Part shown: positions 45,825 to 54,153 of the stretch, one piece after another | How positions within the stretch are numbered: the first letter of the stretch is position 1 | How the letters are laid out: each line of letters starts with the position of its first letter | NCBI GenBank assembly: GCA_009711785.1 | Contig: VENA01000009.1 | Location: 81,649 to 145,648, forward strand | DNA from: Bacillota bacterium | Lineage (GTDB): Bacteria > Bacillota > Clostridia > Tissierellales > MES13 | DNA length: 64,000 bases | Direction of reading: 5' to 3' | The notes under the pieces: generated by a model | What the model was told of the DNA's origin: nothing | The model's database searches: none | Seen by the model: the letters and a program-made list of their open reading frames with translations, nothing else | Translations under genes and position numbers: made by a program

Positions 45825-46982
45825 ATGAAAAAAGATGTAAAAGCTTATAAAGGTTTTGAACTAGGTGCGATTAGACCTCCAAGTGAGGCGAGAAGTTTAT
45901 TATTGAGAGTCACAAGAAATTGTCCTTATAATAAATGTACATTTTGTGGGCTTTATAAAGGTGAAAAGTTCAGTATAAGATTAAAAGAGCATGTGTTAAG
46001 GGATATAGATTTAATAAAGAGATGTGTAGATATTTTAAAAGAGTCAAATAACAAAAGTGAATTAAATAGATATGAAAGAGTTAATAAATTTGAAAAAGAA
46101 TTAGATAAAAACTTTAATAGGGCATATAAATCTGCATTAAGTTGGTATAGAGGTGGTATGGAATCTGTATTTTTACAAGATGCAAATAGTTTAATTATTA
46201 AGCCACATGACATGGTAGAAATATTAACTTATATCAGAGAAAAATTTCCTGAAGTAAAAAGAATAACCACCTATGCAAGGTCTCATACAGTGGCTAAAAT
46301 TAAGGATGAAGATCTTAGAAAATTTAAAGAAGCAGGACTGAATAGAATACATATAGGAATGGAATCAGCTGCAGATGAAGTGCTAAAACTTGTTAAAAAA
46401 GGTGTTGATAAAAAAACACATATAATAGCTGGTAAAAAGGTTAAAAAAGCAGGTATACAATTATCTGAATATTTTATGCCAGGTCTTGGGGGAAATGAAT
46501 ATTCAAAGGAACATGTTTTAGAAACTTCAGATGCATTAAATAAAATAAATCCTGACTTTATTCGAATAAGAACGCTGGCAGTTACTGATAAATCACCACT
46601 TGCCAAAGATTATGAAGAGGGTATTTTTACTAGAACTAATGATGAAGTAATGGTTAATGAATTGCTTTTATTACTTAAGAACTTAAAGGGTATAACAAGT
46701 ACCATAAAGAGTGATCATATACTAAATTTAATACAGGAAATAGAGGGAGTATTACCACAAGATAAAGAAGAAATGATTAGTAATTTACAATGGTTTTTAA
46801 ATTTAAATAAAAAAGAGAAAATGATATTTAAACTAGGAAGGAGAATGGGAATTATAAGTAGTATGAAAGATTTATATAACAACTCTAAAAGGTTAAGGGT
46901 TAAAAATATAATAAAGAAAAATAATATATCTATAAATAATATAGATTTAGTTGTAGATAATCTTATGAAAAGATATATATAG
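45825..46982 (+). CDS. Radical SAM protein with CX4CX2C cluster motif
   Basis: 385 residues. The [4Fe-4S] motif RNCPYNKCTFC has the spacing CX4CX2C (Cys33, Cys38, Cys41) instead of the usual CX3CX2C. The rest fits the COG1032/Elp3-like radical SAM barrel: ESVFLQDANSLI, YARSHTVAKI, IHIGMESAADEVLKLVKKGV, and SEYFMPGLGGNEYS. The reaction is unknown. No B12 domain is present. ATG 45825 follows AAGGGTGG. Probably monocistronic. Confidence 0.85.
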   Translation: MKKDVKAYKGFELGAIRPPSEARSLLLRVTRNCPYNKCTFCGLYKGEKFSIRLKEHVLRDIDLIKRCVDILKESNNKSELNRYERVNKFEKELDKNFNRAYKSALSWYRGGMESVFLQDANSLIIKPHDMVEILTYIREKFPEVKRITTYARSHTVAKIKDEDLRKFKEAGLNRIHIGMESAADEVLKLVKKGVDKKTHIIAGKKVKKAGIQLSEYFMPGLGGNEYSKEHVLETSDALNKINPDFIRIRTLAVTDKSPLAKDYEEGIFTRTNDEVMVNELLLLLKNLKGITSTIKSDHILNLIQEIEGVLPQDKEEMISNLQWFLNLNKKEKMIFKLGRRMGIISSMKDLYNNSKRLRVKNIIKKNNISINNIDLVVDNLMKRYI

Positions 46983-47071
46983 ATAAGTATGTAGACTAAA
47001 AGATATATTTTAGTATAAAATGATTGTAAAACAAATTAATAGAGTATTGTTAAGTTAAGTACTTTTGATTT

Positions 47072-47107
47072 AGAGATAAACTTCTAGGGTTTTTCTCTTT
47101 TTTTTTA
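47072..47107 (+). terminator. Terminator behind the radical SAM gene
   Basis: AGAGATAAAC pairs with GTTTTTCTCT with one internal mismatch, followed by eight T. Confidence 0.65.
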
Positions 47108-47124
47108 TAAAAATTTTAAAATAA

Positions 47125-47187
47125 ATGTAAAAAAGTAGTTGACATTTACATACATATAGAATAGTATAACACTATACGATATATCGA
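47125..47187 (+). promoter_or_regulatory. PadR operon promoter and possible operators
   Basis: TTGACA (47139-47144), 17 bases, TAGTAT (47162-47167). ATGTAAA (47125-47131) and TTTACAT (47145-47151) form an inverted repeat around the -35 box, and CGATATATCG (47178-47187) is a palindrome near the start of transcription. Either could be the autoregulatory PadR site. Confidence 0.6.
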
Positions 47188-47212
47188 CTAACGTAATAAA
47201 AGGGGTGATAAA

Positions 47213-47551
47213 GTGGATATTAATGAAAATGTAAAGGAGTATCTTCCATTAACAGAGGCGACATATTATATACTTATATCTTTAATTAAGCCTTTACATG
47301 GTTATGGAATAATGCAAAATGTTGAGGATATTAGTAAAGGAGAGGTAACTTTAGGTCCAGGAACTTTGTATGGAGCGTTAAATAAGTTAGAAAAGAAAGG
47401 TCTAATAATGAAGGCTGAAAATACCGAGGATAGTAGGAGAAAAAACTATGTTATAACAGAATTTGGGAAATTAGTTATTATAGAAGAGTATAAGAGATTA
47501 AATGAATTAATTAAATGCAGTAAAAATATCATAAAAAGTATCGGGGGGTAA
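47213..47551 (+). CDS. PadR-family transcriptional regulator
   Basis: 112 residues with the PadR winged helix: LTEATYYILISLIKPLHGYGIMQNV, LGPGTLYGALNKLEKKGLI and DSRRKNYVITEFGK. A small dimeric repressor, commonly of genes for membrane proteins of the DUF2812 type, which is what follows 5 bases later. GTG 47213 follows AAGGGGTGAT. Confidence 0.92.
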   Translation: MDINENVKEYLPLTEATYYILISLIKPLHGYGIMQNVEDISKGEVTLGPGTLYGALNKLEKKGLIMKAENTEDSRRKNYVITEFGKLVIIEEYKRLNELIKCSKNIIKSIGG

Positions 47552-47556
47552 TATTT

Positions 47557-48075
47557 ATGAAGTTATTTAAGTTATTTTTAGCATGGCAGGATGAAAAAGA
47601 GGAAACTTGGTTAAGGGAAATGGCTAAAAAAGGATGGTTACTTGAAAAATATTCTTTTCCATTCTATACATTTAAAAAGATAAAACCAAAGGATTATATA
47701 TATAAACTTGATTTTAAGACCACATTTGATAACGATTTAGATGAATATAAGACACTTTTTAAAGATTTCGGATGGGAACATGTAACTCAATGTGTTAAAT
47801 GGCACTATTTTAGAACAGAAGCCGATAAGTGTAAACTACCAGATATATATTCTGATAAAAACTCTAAGTTACAAAGACACAAAGTTCTTTTTAGAATACT
47901 AAACATTGTATTAATTTTCATTTCTTTTTTAGCCATAACAGTTGTTTTTAATAATAGATATGACTATATAGCAATGGATATTTTAAAAATAATATATGCT
48001 GTAATGATCCCTCTATTTGTATATATTAATATAAAAGTATATATAAAAATTAAAAAACTAAAGAAAAATATTTAA
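47557..48075 (+). CDS. DUF2812 membrane protein
   Basis: 172 residues. The DUF2812 region covers residues 1-110 (FLAWQDEKEETWLREMAKKG, YKLDFKT, FGWEHVTQCVKWHYFR) and is followed by two transmembrane helices. The family is typically encoded behind PadR regulators and is thought to act in envelope stress or antimicrobial response; the role is not proven. ATG 47557 follows the PadR stop codon with GGGGGG upstream. Confidence 0.88.
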   Translation: MKLFKLFLAWQDEKEETWLREMAKKGWLLEKYSFPFYTFKKIKPKDYIYKLDFKTTFDNDLDEYKTLFKDFGWEHVTQCVKWHYFRTEADKCKLPDIYSDKNSKLQRHKVLFRILNIVLIFISFLAITVVFNNRYDYIAMDILKIIYAVMIPLFVYINIKVYIKIKKLKKNI

Positions 48076-48080
48076 CTTAA

Positions 48081-48113
48081 TAAGTGACAAAGGAATTTCC
48101 TTTGTCGCTTATT
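48081..48113 (+). terminator. Terminator behind the PadR operon
   Basis: TAAGTGACAAAGGAA pairs with TTCCTTTGTCGCTTA (one G-U), short T-rich tail. Confidence 0.8.
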
Positions 48114-48242
48114 ATTTCAATAAAATCATTTAGTATTTATAAAAGAGTAGGACTTTTAAAGGATGTAATATATATGTATATGAAAATAGAAAAGGTAGGT
48201 TTTAATGATTTAAATACAAAAAAGGAGGGAGATACCATTTAA

Positions 48243-48395
48243 AAGTGTTTAGGAGCTATAATTATATTACTTTTAATCTTTTTTATTTATAACCAATATG
48301 ACTGGGACAAAAGTATGCGTAGATTTTGTTATGTCTATAATCAGTTGTTTCATAAAAATGATATATTCATTCAAAATTTTGAAAGGAGAGATTAA
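48243..48395 (+). pseudogene. Possible decayed small membrane peptide gene lacking a start codon
   Basis: A strong ribosome binding site AAAGGAGGGA (48221-48230) is followed six bases later by ATTTAA, where a start codon would be expected. In the frame that follows, 50 codons are open: KCLGAIIILLLIFFIYN, a membrane helix, then a charged tail ending FERRD. A start such as ATGAAA in place of ATTTAA would make a 52-residue peptide. Its stop is 3 bases before the next GNAT gene, whose ribosome binding site lies inside this frame. Confidence 0.4.
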
Positions 48396-48398
48396 TGA

Positions 48399-48902
48399 AT
48401 GTTTAAAGAACAAAGGTTGAATGATGGTACGAAATTGATATTTCACTCAAAAAGGTGTTACGTAAGACCTTTTGTTGATGATGATCTTGATGATTTTTTG
48501 TTATATCGTAATAACCTAGAATGGATGAAGTTTCAGGGATTTAAAGGATTATCGAGAGAAGAATACCAAGAGATCTTATTAAAGGAACCGTCATTAGAAA
48601 ACGGGGCACAATTTGCAATAATAAGTAAAGCAAAGCAACATCTTATTGGGGATGTCTTTATTAAAAAAGAAGATGATACATTCTGGATTGGATATACAGT
48701 AAATCCTTCATTTAAAAGACAAGGGTATGCATATGAAATAGCTAATTCAATGATTATATGGATAAAACAACAAGGGGAATTTAAGATTAAAGCAGGTGTT
48801 GAAACTAAAAATGTACCTTCTATTAGGTTGTTAGAAAAATTAGGTTTTATAAAGCTTAACGAGGAGAATGGTGAATTAATTTATTCATTACATCAAGATT
48901 AA
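48399..48902 (+). CDS. GNAT acetyltransferase (RimJ/RimL type)
   Basis: 167 residues. RCYVRPFVDDDLDDFLLYRNN is the N-terminal RimJ/RimL-like start; WIGYTVNPSFKRQGYAYEIANSMI is acetyl-CoA motif A and KNVPSIRLLEKLGFIK the C-terminal motif. Might modify a protein N terminus or a small molecule. ATG 48399 follows GAAAGGAGAG. Confidence 0.88.
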   Translation: MFKEQRLNDGTKLIFHSKRCYVRPFVDDDLDDFLLYRNNLEWMKFQGFKGLSREEYQEILLKEPSLENGAQFAIISKAKQHLIGDVFIKKEDDTFWIGYTVNPSFKRQGYAYEIANSMIIWIKQQGEFKIKAGVETKNVPSIRLLEKLGFIKLNEENGELIYSLHQD

Positions 48903-49298
48903 TAAAGATTTAGATAGAACACATGATTAACCTGTTAAAAAACGTACATTCATGAGGTACAGAGAACCGTATCACAAGGAACGGCGGTTTTATATAAATA
49001 ATGTAAATCATATTACATACTATATATTTAGTTATAAACTAATATATGAATATACAAATTAAATTATATAATGCTTCAATGTATATAATAAAACTAATCT
49101 ATCTATTATACTTTCTGGGTTAGTTTTGTTATATACAAGGATGTAAGTAATATTTCTTCACTAAGAAAAAATATATACAAGTTACAAATTTCAGGTGTAT
49201 ATTTTACATTATGTATATTATAGGATTACAGTTTTTATTGACAAAAATACAAATAAGTAATAAAATGTGATAATTATTAAATTTTAGGGGGGGGAAGT
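48903..49298. other. Intergenic region, 396 bases
   Basis: AACCG at about 48964 and CGGTT at about 48988 may form a weak terminator; AAAACTAA (49090) and TTAGTTTT (49120) form another inverted repeat. The promoter of the next gene is at 49238-49266. No gene seen. The block at 48940-48990 is locally richer in GC than its surroundings. Confidence 0.5.
49238..49266 (+). promoter_or_regulatory. Promoter of the nucleotidyltransferase gene
   Basis: TTGACA (49238-49243), 17 bases, TAAAAT (49261-49266). Confidence 0.85.
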
Positions 49299-50072
49299 AT
49301 GCTAATAGATAATAATACATTTAAAGATATTGATAGTTTTATTAAGCATATGATGAAGAAAGATGAAGTAGTAGGAATTGTTGAATATGGAGGAAGAGCA
49401 TATAATGATATGAGTGTTGGTGGTGACTATGACTTAACTGTTATATTTGATAAGCCTATATCGAAAAACATTACTGGTGTACACTTTCATATTTCGGGGA
49501 TTCCAATTGATTGTATGCTCTTATCTATTAATGATTTTTTATCAGACGTTCCAGATAATGAATTTTTACTAGCTCATTTAAATTGTACAATTCTTTTTGA
49601 TAGAGATGACACAATTAAAGGAATTTTAGATGATATAAAAATAAAATGGAGGATTCCCAAAGGCTTATCAGACTATGAAAAGAACACATTTCGATTCACT
49701 TATAAACATGTGTTAGACAAACTAGAATATAGACTACATGATAATGAGTTATATTCTAAGTATTTTATATATTCATCCTTTGATTGGTTTTTGCAATGCT
49801 ATGCAAGGATTAAAAATTTGGAGATAGGAAAGCCGAAGGAACATTTAAATTACATAAGAAATAATGATACTTATTTGTTTGATATTATTAACAGAATGTA
49901 CGAAGCAGATAATCTGGATGAGCAATTTGAAATGTTAAAAAAATGCGCCAATCATATGGCGGCATCAATTGGAGGATTATGGTTAGGAGATGAAATTTTG
50001 TTTCACATTAAACCAGATGGTGAGGTATTAGAGTGTGAACAGAAAAAGATAATAAGTCAACTATTTGAATAA
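49299..50072 (+). CDS. Nucleotidyltransferase-fold protein
   Basis: 257 residues. The N-terminal domain has the polymerase-beta type signature: VEYGGRAYNDMSVGGDYDLTVIFD gives the GG motif and the Asp-x-Asp metal pair, and IPIDCMLL supplies the third carboxylate. The C-terminal half is helical (FTYKHVLDKLEYRL), as in aminoglycoside nucleotidyltransferases and MNT/HEPN-like proteins. The target is unknown. ATG 49299 follows GGGGGGG. No paired HEPN gene is adjacent. Confidence 0.78.
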   Translation: MLIDNNTFKDIDSFIKHMMKKDEVVGIVEYGGRAYNDMSVGGDYDLTVIFDKPISKNITGVHFHISGIPIDCMLLSINDFLSDVPDNEFLLAHLNCTILFDRDDTIKGILDDIKIKWRIPKGLSDYEKNTFRFTYKHVLDKLEYRLHDNELYSKYFIYSSFDWFLQCYARIKNLEIGKPKEHLNYIRNNDTYLFDIINRMYEADNLDEQFEMLKKCANHMAASIGGLWLGDEILFHIKPDGEVLECEQKKIISQLFE

Positions 50073-50453
50073 ATTATATGATAATAGTAAGAGTACGTTA
50101 ACTATTTGAATTAAATGCTAATAGTCGAGTGATAAAGTGTTAGAACTTAATTTTGGTATTATATAAAGTCTTATTTTATGTTCTGTTATTTTTTCAACTA
50201 TAAGAGATATAATAACTAGCTTTAGCCCTTGTTCTATAGAATAATTCTCTTCGTTAAAACATCACTCTTTTTTTACTAGACTAGATAAATGAATTTTTGT
50301 TCTAATTAATCTATTAGAAGTATTTAATTTAAACAACGTAATAGACCTAATCTAATTCAATCACATTAATGTAGGAGTAGATGTTAATAACTTTATACCT
50401 GTTGCATTTAAAATTTCAATAAAATAAATCCTACCTTATTTTTAAAGTAGGAT
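50073..50453. other. Intergenic region, 381 bases
   Basis: Apart from the terminator at 50421-50460 no functional element is clear. On the minus strand a 60-codon stretch around 50100-50290 is open except for one TGA and reads like protein (EENYSIEQGLKLVIISLIVE), which may be the trace of a decayed gene. Confidence 0.35.
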
Positions 50454-50460
50454 TTATTTT
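50421..50460. terminator. Bidirectional terminator
   Basis: AAAATAAATCCTAC (50421-50434) pairs with GTAGGATTTATTTT (50447-50460). It serves the small basic protein gene on the minus strand and overlaps its stop codon. Confidence 0.85.
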
Positions 50461-50642
50461 AAAAGCTCTTCAATTCGTTTTTCTAAAATATCTGCTAATT
50501 TATGAATTCTTCCTTTAAGTCCATTTTCTCTATCCAGTTTCTCAACTTTAAATCTATATTTTTCATTCTTGTTTCTTTTTACATTTTCTTTTAATTTTCT
50601 TCTGCGCTCTTTAATTTTTCTTTCTTTGTCTGTATCACTCAT
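50454..50642 (-). CDS. Small basic, highly charged protein
   Basis: 62 residues, almost all charged, helical: KERKIKERRRKLKENVKRN then LKGRIHKLADILEKRIEELLK. It has a good ribosome binding site (AAGGGTGGTGAT) and its own terminator, so it is likely a real gene. The lysine/arginine content suggests nucleic acid or ribosome binding, but there is no family that I recognise. Confidence 0.65.
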   Translation of the reverse strand: MSDTDKERKIKERRRKLKENVKRNKNEKYRFKVEKLDRENGLKGRIHKLADILEKRIEELLK

Positions 50643-50838
50643 AAAATCACCACCCTTTATATATAGGATATGTATGTAATAATTTGTTATTATAATACCT
50701 ATAAAAAAAAATAAAAGATAAGACTATTTATTTAGATAGTATTATGACACATTAAATATTTAAATGTATAGTTAAAAATCAATGTAGTATAAGCATTGAC
50801 TATAATTAAGAACAAATAAATATTTTGTGATTTAATTT

Positions 50839-50873
50839 TCACTTATGATTAATTTTTATTTAAGTGATATAAT
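50839..50873 (+). promoter_or_regulatory. -10 box with flanking inverted repeat before the MBL gene
   Basis: TCACTTA (50839-50845) and TAAGTGA (50861-50867) form an inverted repeat ending at a TATAAT box (50868-50873). It may be a regulator site covering the promoter. Confidence 0.45.
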
Positions 50874-50927
50874 CTTAGTAATAATAAAAATAATATATTT
50901 AATAACAAAAGAAAATGGAGGACTTAT

Positions 50928-51818
50928 ATGTACATAAAGAAGGTTAAAGGAAACACATATTGTATAGTAACTAAAATGACATACATACCATTTTATAAAA
51001 TTAATGATGAAGAAATAATAATGTTAGATACAGGTTGGAAAGATGGACAAAGGGAAGGAATAGATGAACTTCTAGAAAGAAATAATTTTAAGGTAGCAGG
51101 TATAATATGTAGTCATGCCCATATAGACCATGTAGGGAATAATACATATTTAAAGAATAAATACAATTCTATTATTGCTATGCCATCTCATGAAGCTCTT
51201 GTTTGTAGTTCTACTCTAAATCTAAAGGTTTATTATAGTGGTCAAACATTATCACAAGTTACAGAGCATTTTGGACATATGGTTTGTGAAACAGATATAT
51301 TTATTACAAATAAACAAAACTATATATATGTTTGTGGTATTAAATTTAATATCTTACATACTCCTGGTCATAGTCCTGATCATATATGCATTACAACCCC
51401 TGATGATGTTACATATTTAGGTGATTCTCTTATAAGCTATGAAGTTATGAAAGGAGCTAAATTGCCCTATGCTTTTATACTTAAAGAGGATTTAAAAAGC
51501 AAAGAAAAACTTTTTAAGTTAAACAGTAATAAATATATAGTAGCACATCAAGGGATATATAATGATATTACAAAACTTATAACTGATAACATAGTATTTT
51601 ATAAAAATAGGACTAACAAAATATATGACCTTATAGAAGGTACTATGACAATGGAAGATATAATGAAAAAGGTTATTAAAAACTGGAATATTAGAATTAA
51701 AAGTATATACCATCATTCTGTAATAGAAAAAATGTTAAGGTCATATGTTGAATATTTAAATGAAATTGAAAAGATTAAATTGATTTTAGAGGATGGGTTT
51801 CTTAAGTATAAAAAATAA
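50928..51818 (+). CDS. MBL-fold metallo-hydrolase
   Basis: 296 residues. The metallo-beta-lactamase metal ligands are all present: SHAHIDHVGN (HxHxDH), FNILHTPGHSPDHI (third His), VTYLGDSLIS (bridging Asp) and the final VAHQG. The C-terminal 80 residues are a helical domain (YDLIEGTMTMEDIMKKV), as in lactonase-like and glyoxalase II-like proteins with a winged-helix tail. Substrate unknown. ATG 50928 follows ATGGAGGA. Confidence 0.88.
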   Translation: MYIKKVKGNTYCIVTKMTYIPFYKINDEEIIMLDTGWKDGQREGIDELLERNNFKVAGIICSHAHIDHVGNNTYLKNKYNSIIAMPSHEALVCSSTLNLKVYYSGQTLSQVTEHFGHMVCETDIFITNKQNYIYVCGIKFNILHTPGHSPDHICITTPDDVTYLGDSLISYEVMKGAKLPYAFILKEDLKSKEKLFKLNSNKYIVAHQGIYNDITKLITDNIVFYKNRTNKIYDLIEGTMTMEDIMKKVIKNWNIRIKSIYHHSVIEKMLRSYVEYLNEIEKIKLILEDGFLKYKK

Positions 51819-52131
51819 GGCTCTAAAGTTTTAAAAGCTTGACTAGTAATTAACTTATTTTAAGAAGGAAATTTTTTATCATAAGAGTTTTGGTAAATAT
51901 ATATCGTATTTTTAGATTAATATCATTTCTATGTTAATATGACTATATTCTTTTTCTTCTCTTATATTGGACTATATATAAAAATATACAAAATAACGTT
52001 ATAAGGTGGGAAATAGAAATACTAGAAAGGATGTGATTAAAATCATTTCCTTTCTAGTATAAAAATTTAAATTTTAGGTAGTTTAATATAATTAATATAG
52101 TTTATTGTATTTTTTTGAGTTTAGTCACCCA
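51819..52131. other. Intergenic region between convergent genes, 313 bases
   Basis: Contains the long hairpin at 52019-52060 and otherwise AT-rich sequence. No gene seen. Confidence 0.45.
52019..52060. repeat. Long inverted repeat between convergent genes
   Basis: ATACTAGAAAGGA (52019-52031) pairs perfectly with TCCTTTCTAGTAT (52048-52060); GTGATTAAAATCA between them can extend the stem. No T-run on the plus strand; the minus strand has TTCTATTT, so it may terminate the FMN reductase transcript. Confidence 0.55.
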
Positions 52132-52851
52132 TTATTTACTCAATATGCTATCAAAGCTTCGGTTAGTTTCTTTAAGATATATTTCATTTGGTATGAAATT
52201 TTTATTTATCGCAGCTCTTGTACTCTCTGATAACTTTAAATTTTTAACAATCTCTTTACCTGCTTTTTCTAGATTTTTTTTATATGCTGATATGATAGGT
52301 TGTAATCCTTTTTCGGAAGTAGTTAAAAGAGGACCTTGCGAAGCATAAATTTCTCCAATTACTTCTGTATGCATATGATGTGCTGCTCTTTTAATCCAGT
52401 GTGAAATAACCTGAAAGTGCTCTCTTTCTGGAAAACCACAATTTGACATCAATACTAATTTAGGAACTGAATTTTTCGATGAATCAATATGACGAGTCTC
52501 TCCATTTTGATCTTTTTCCATGTGAGGGTCCCCTAAAACTATCATTCTATCCATAAAAACTTTTAACATGCCAGAAATATTATCAAAATATAGTGGCGTA
52601 GCTAAAACAAAAACATCTCCCCCTTTGGCAAGTTTTAAAACTTCTTTCATATCATCGTCAATTATACATTTACCTGGATTATTAAACCAACAAGAAAAAC
52701 ATCCTTTACAATGTTCAATACGTTTTTCTGATAAAAAAATGTTAACAGTTTCTGCCCCTGCCTCCTTTGCACCTTTTAAAAAAGATTTACTCATTACATT
52801 TGTAGCACTAGCTTTTCCCTTAGGACTTCCATTAATTACAACTATTTTCAT
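52132..52851 (-). CDS. NADPH-dependent FMN reductase / iron-sulfur flavoprotein family
   Basis: 239 residues. A flavodoxin-like fold starts with MKIVVINGSPKGKASATNVM (the FMN phosphate loop), followed by CKGCFSCWFNNPGKC, the cysteine cluster of iron-sulfur flavoproteins, and VLATPLYFDNISGMLKVFMDR. It reduces FMN or quinone-like or nitro compounds, or carries electrons. The ATG at 52851 follows AAGGGAAG. The promoter at 52985-53013 drives it. Confidence 0.88.
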   Translation of the reverse strand: MKIVVINGSPKGKASATNVMSKSFLKGAKEAGAETVNIFLSEKRIEHCKGCFSCWFNNPGKCIIDDDMKEVLKLAKGGDVFVLATPLYFDNISGMLKVFMDRMIVLGDPHMEKDQNGETRHIDSSKNSVPKLVLMSNCGFPEREHFQVISHWIKRAAHHMHTEVIGEIYASQGPLLTTSEKGLQPIISAYKKNLEKAGKEIVKNLKLSESTRAAINKNFIPNEIYLKETNRSFDSILSK

Positions 52852-52984
52852 TATAAACTTCCCTTCTTTTTTTATTTGTTTATTAAAATTACGAAAAAAA
52901 TCTAATTTCTCATTCTTACTATTCCCTCCTTAACCCCATATGTAATACCTGCAATAGGCTTAACTATTACAACTCTTTGGTATT

Positions 52985-53013
52985 ATTATATTCCACACTT
53001 AAAAAACTGTCAA
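52985..53013 (-). promoter_or_regulatory. Promoter of the FMN reductase gene
   Basis: On the minus strand TTGACA (53013-53008), 17 bases, TATAAT (52990-52985), a perfect consensus. GTAATA and TATTAC between it and the gene (about 52940-52970) may be an operator. Confidence 0.88.
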
Positions 53014-53115
53014 TCTTTTTTTGAAATAACATACAAAAAATACCTTTTTCTATCACTAGACAAGTTTTTATTTATCTTTTACTTGCATATATTTAGTAAG
53101 GTAGGGGGGATGCTT

Positions 53116-53883
53116 TTGAGAAGGAGACTTTTTTTTATAACAGTAGCTTTTATATGTTCTATAGTTGTTTTATTATTTGGTAATAAATTAGAATTTGATA
53201 ATGAAGAAGGATATAATAAGTTAGAATTAGAAGCTAAAAATGTATATCACAAATATGAAGAATGGGAAGAAGAACAGTTAAAAGAAAATCCTGATTATGA
53301 TAATCTATGGATTTTAATTAATATAGATAGTAAGACACTTTTTTTAATCGATCTTAATAAAAAAGAGATTATTAAAAAATATATAGTAGCTGTAGGAAAA
53401 CCAAGTACACCAACACCCATTGGGAACTTTATAATAATACAAAAGGCTAAATGGGGAGCTGGATTTGGAACTAGATGGATGAGACTAAATGTACCCTGGG
53501 GTAAATATGGAATACATGGAACAAATAAACCTAATTCAATAGGTTATGATACATCCCATGGTTGTGTTAGAATGAAGAATAAGGACATAGAAGAACTTTA
53601 TAGTACCGTTAAATATAAAACCCCTGTTACTTTAATTAAAGGTGCCTTTGGACCCTTTGGACATGGATTTAGAGTAATAAAACCTGGAGATAGGGGAGCT
53701 GATGTAAGAGAGGTTCAAAAAAGACTTAAAAGAAAAGGGTATTATTATGGTTATCTAGACGGTGTTTATGGAGATTACATGAAAAAGGCATTACTTAAAT
53801 TTCAGAAGGATAATGATATGCCAACAACTGATAAAATTTGGTATAATACATATAAGGAATTAGGAATTTTTCTTATGGAGTAG
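53116..53883 (+). CDS. L,D-transpeptidase with C-terminal peptidoglycan-binding domain
   Basis: 255 residues: an N-terminal membrane anchor, a YkuD catalytic domain (LWILINIDSKTLFLIDL to VTLIKG) with GIHGTNKPNSIG and the active-site block SHGCVRMKN (catalytic Cys), and a C-terminal PG_binding_1 repeat (GDRGADVREVQKRLKRKGYYYGYLDG). Makes 3-3 cross-links in peptidoglycan or anchors proteins outside the membrane. TTG 53116 lies six bases after AGGGGGG; the ATG at 53110 is adjacent to it. Confidence 0.92.
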   Translation: MRRRLFFITVAFICSIVVLLFGNKLEFDNEEGYNKLELEAKNVYHKYEEWEEEQLKENPDYDNLWILINIDSKTLFLIDLNKKEIIKKYIVAVGKPSTPTPIGNFIIIQKAKWGAGFGTRWMRLNVPWGKYGIHGTNKPNSIGYDTSHGCVRMKNKDIEELYSTVKYKTPVTLIKGAFGPFGHGFRVIKPGDRGADVREVQKRLKRKGYYYGYLDGVYGDYMKKALLKFQKDNDMPTTDKIWYNTYKELGIFLME

Positions 53884-53915
53884 AAAAGTTTATAAAATTA
53901 GATAGTATTTAAGAA

Positions 53916-53950
53916 AAAGCATTGGAGTAAAATCCAATGCTTTAGTTTTA
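53916..53950 (+). terminator. Terminator behind the L,D-transpeptidase gene
   Basis: AAAGCATTGGA pairs with TCCAATGCTTT, then AGTTTTA. Confidence 0.85.
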
Positions 53951-54036
53951 CTCAAGTTTCAGAGTCATCTTCAAGTTCATTAAATTTATCTAGTTTTTTA
54001 ATATGAGCTTAACGAGTAATAGAAATGATTTAATGT

Positions 54037-54081
54037 TATAATAGTGGCAATATGCCAATAACCGACAAATTATGGTATAAT
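54037..54081 (+). promoter_or_regulatory. Promoter region of the B12/cyclase operon
   Basis: Two TATAAT boxes (54037-54042 and 54076-54081) flank the inverted repeat TGGCAATATGCCA (54045-54057). No strong -35 box is present, so an activator or the repeat-binding protein may matter. Confidence 0.5.
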
Positions 54082-54153
54082 ATATACATAAACTATGGAT
54101 TATTTTTATGAAATAAAGGATTATATCTTCGTTTTTTACTTGGGGGTGAAACT

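Noticed and set aside
48960..48993. Inverted repeat that might be an integron attC-like or attachment site
   Set aside because: The arms are short and imperfect, and no integrase or cassette structure is present.
54001..54153. Search for a cobalamin riboswitch before the B12 sensor operon
   Set aside because: The leader is too short and lacks the B12-box pattern.
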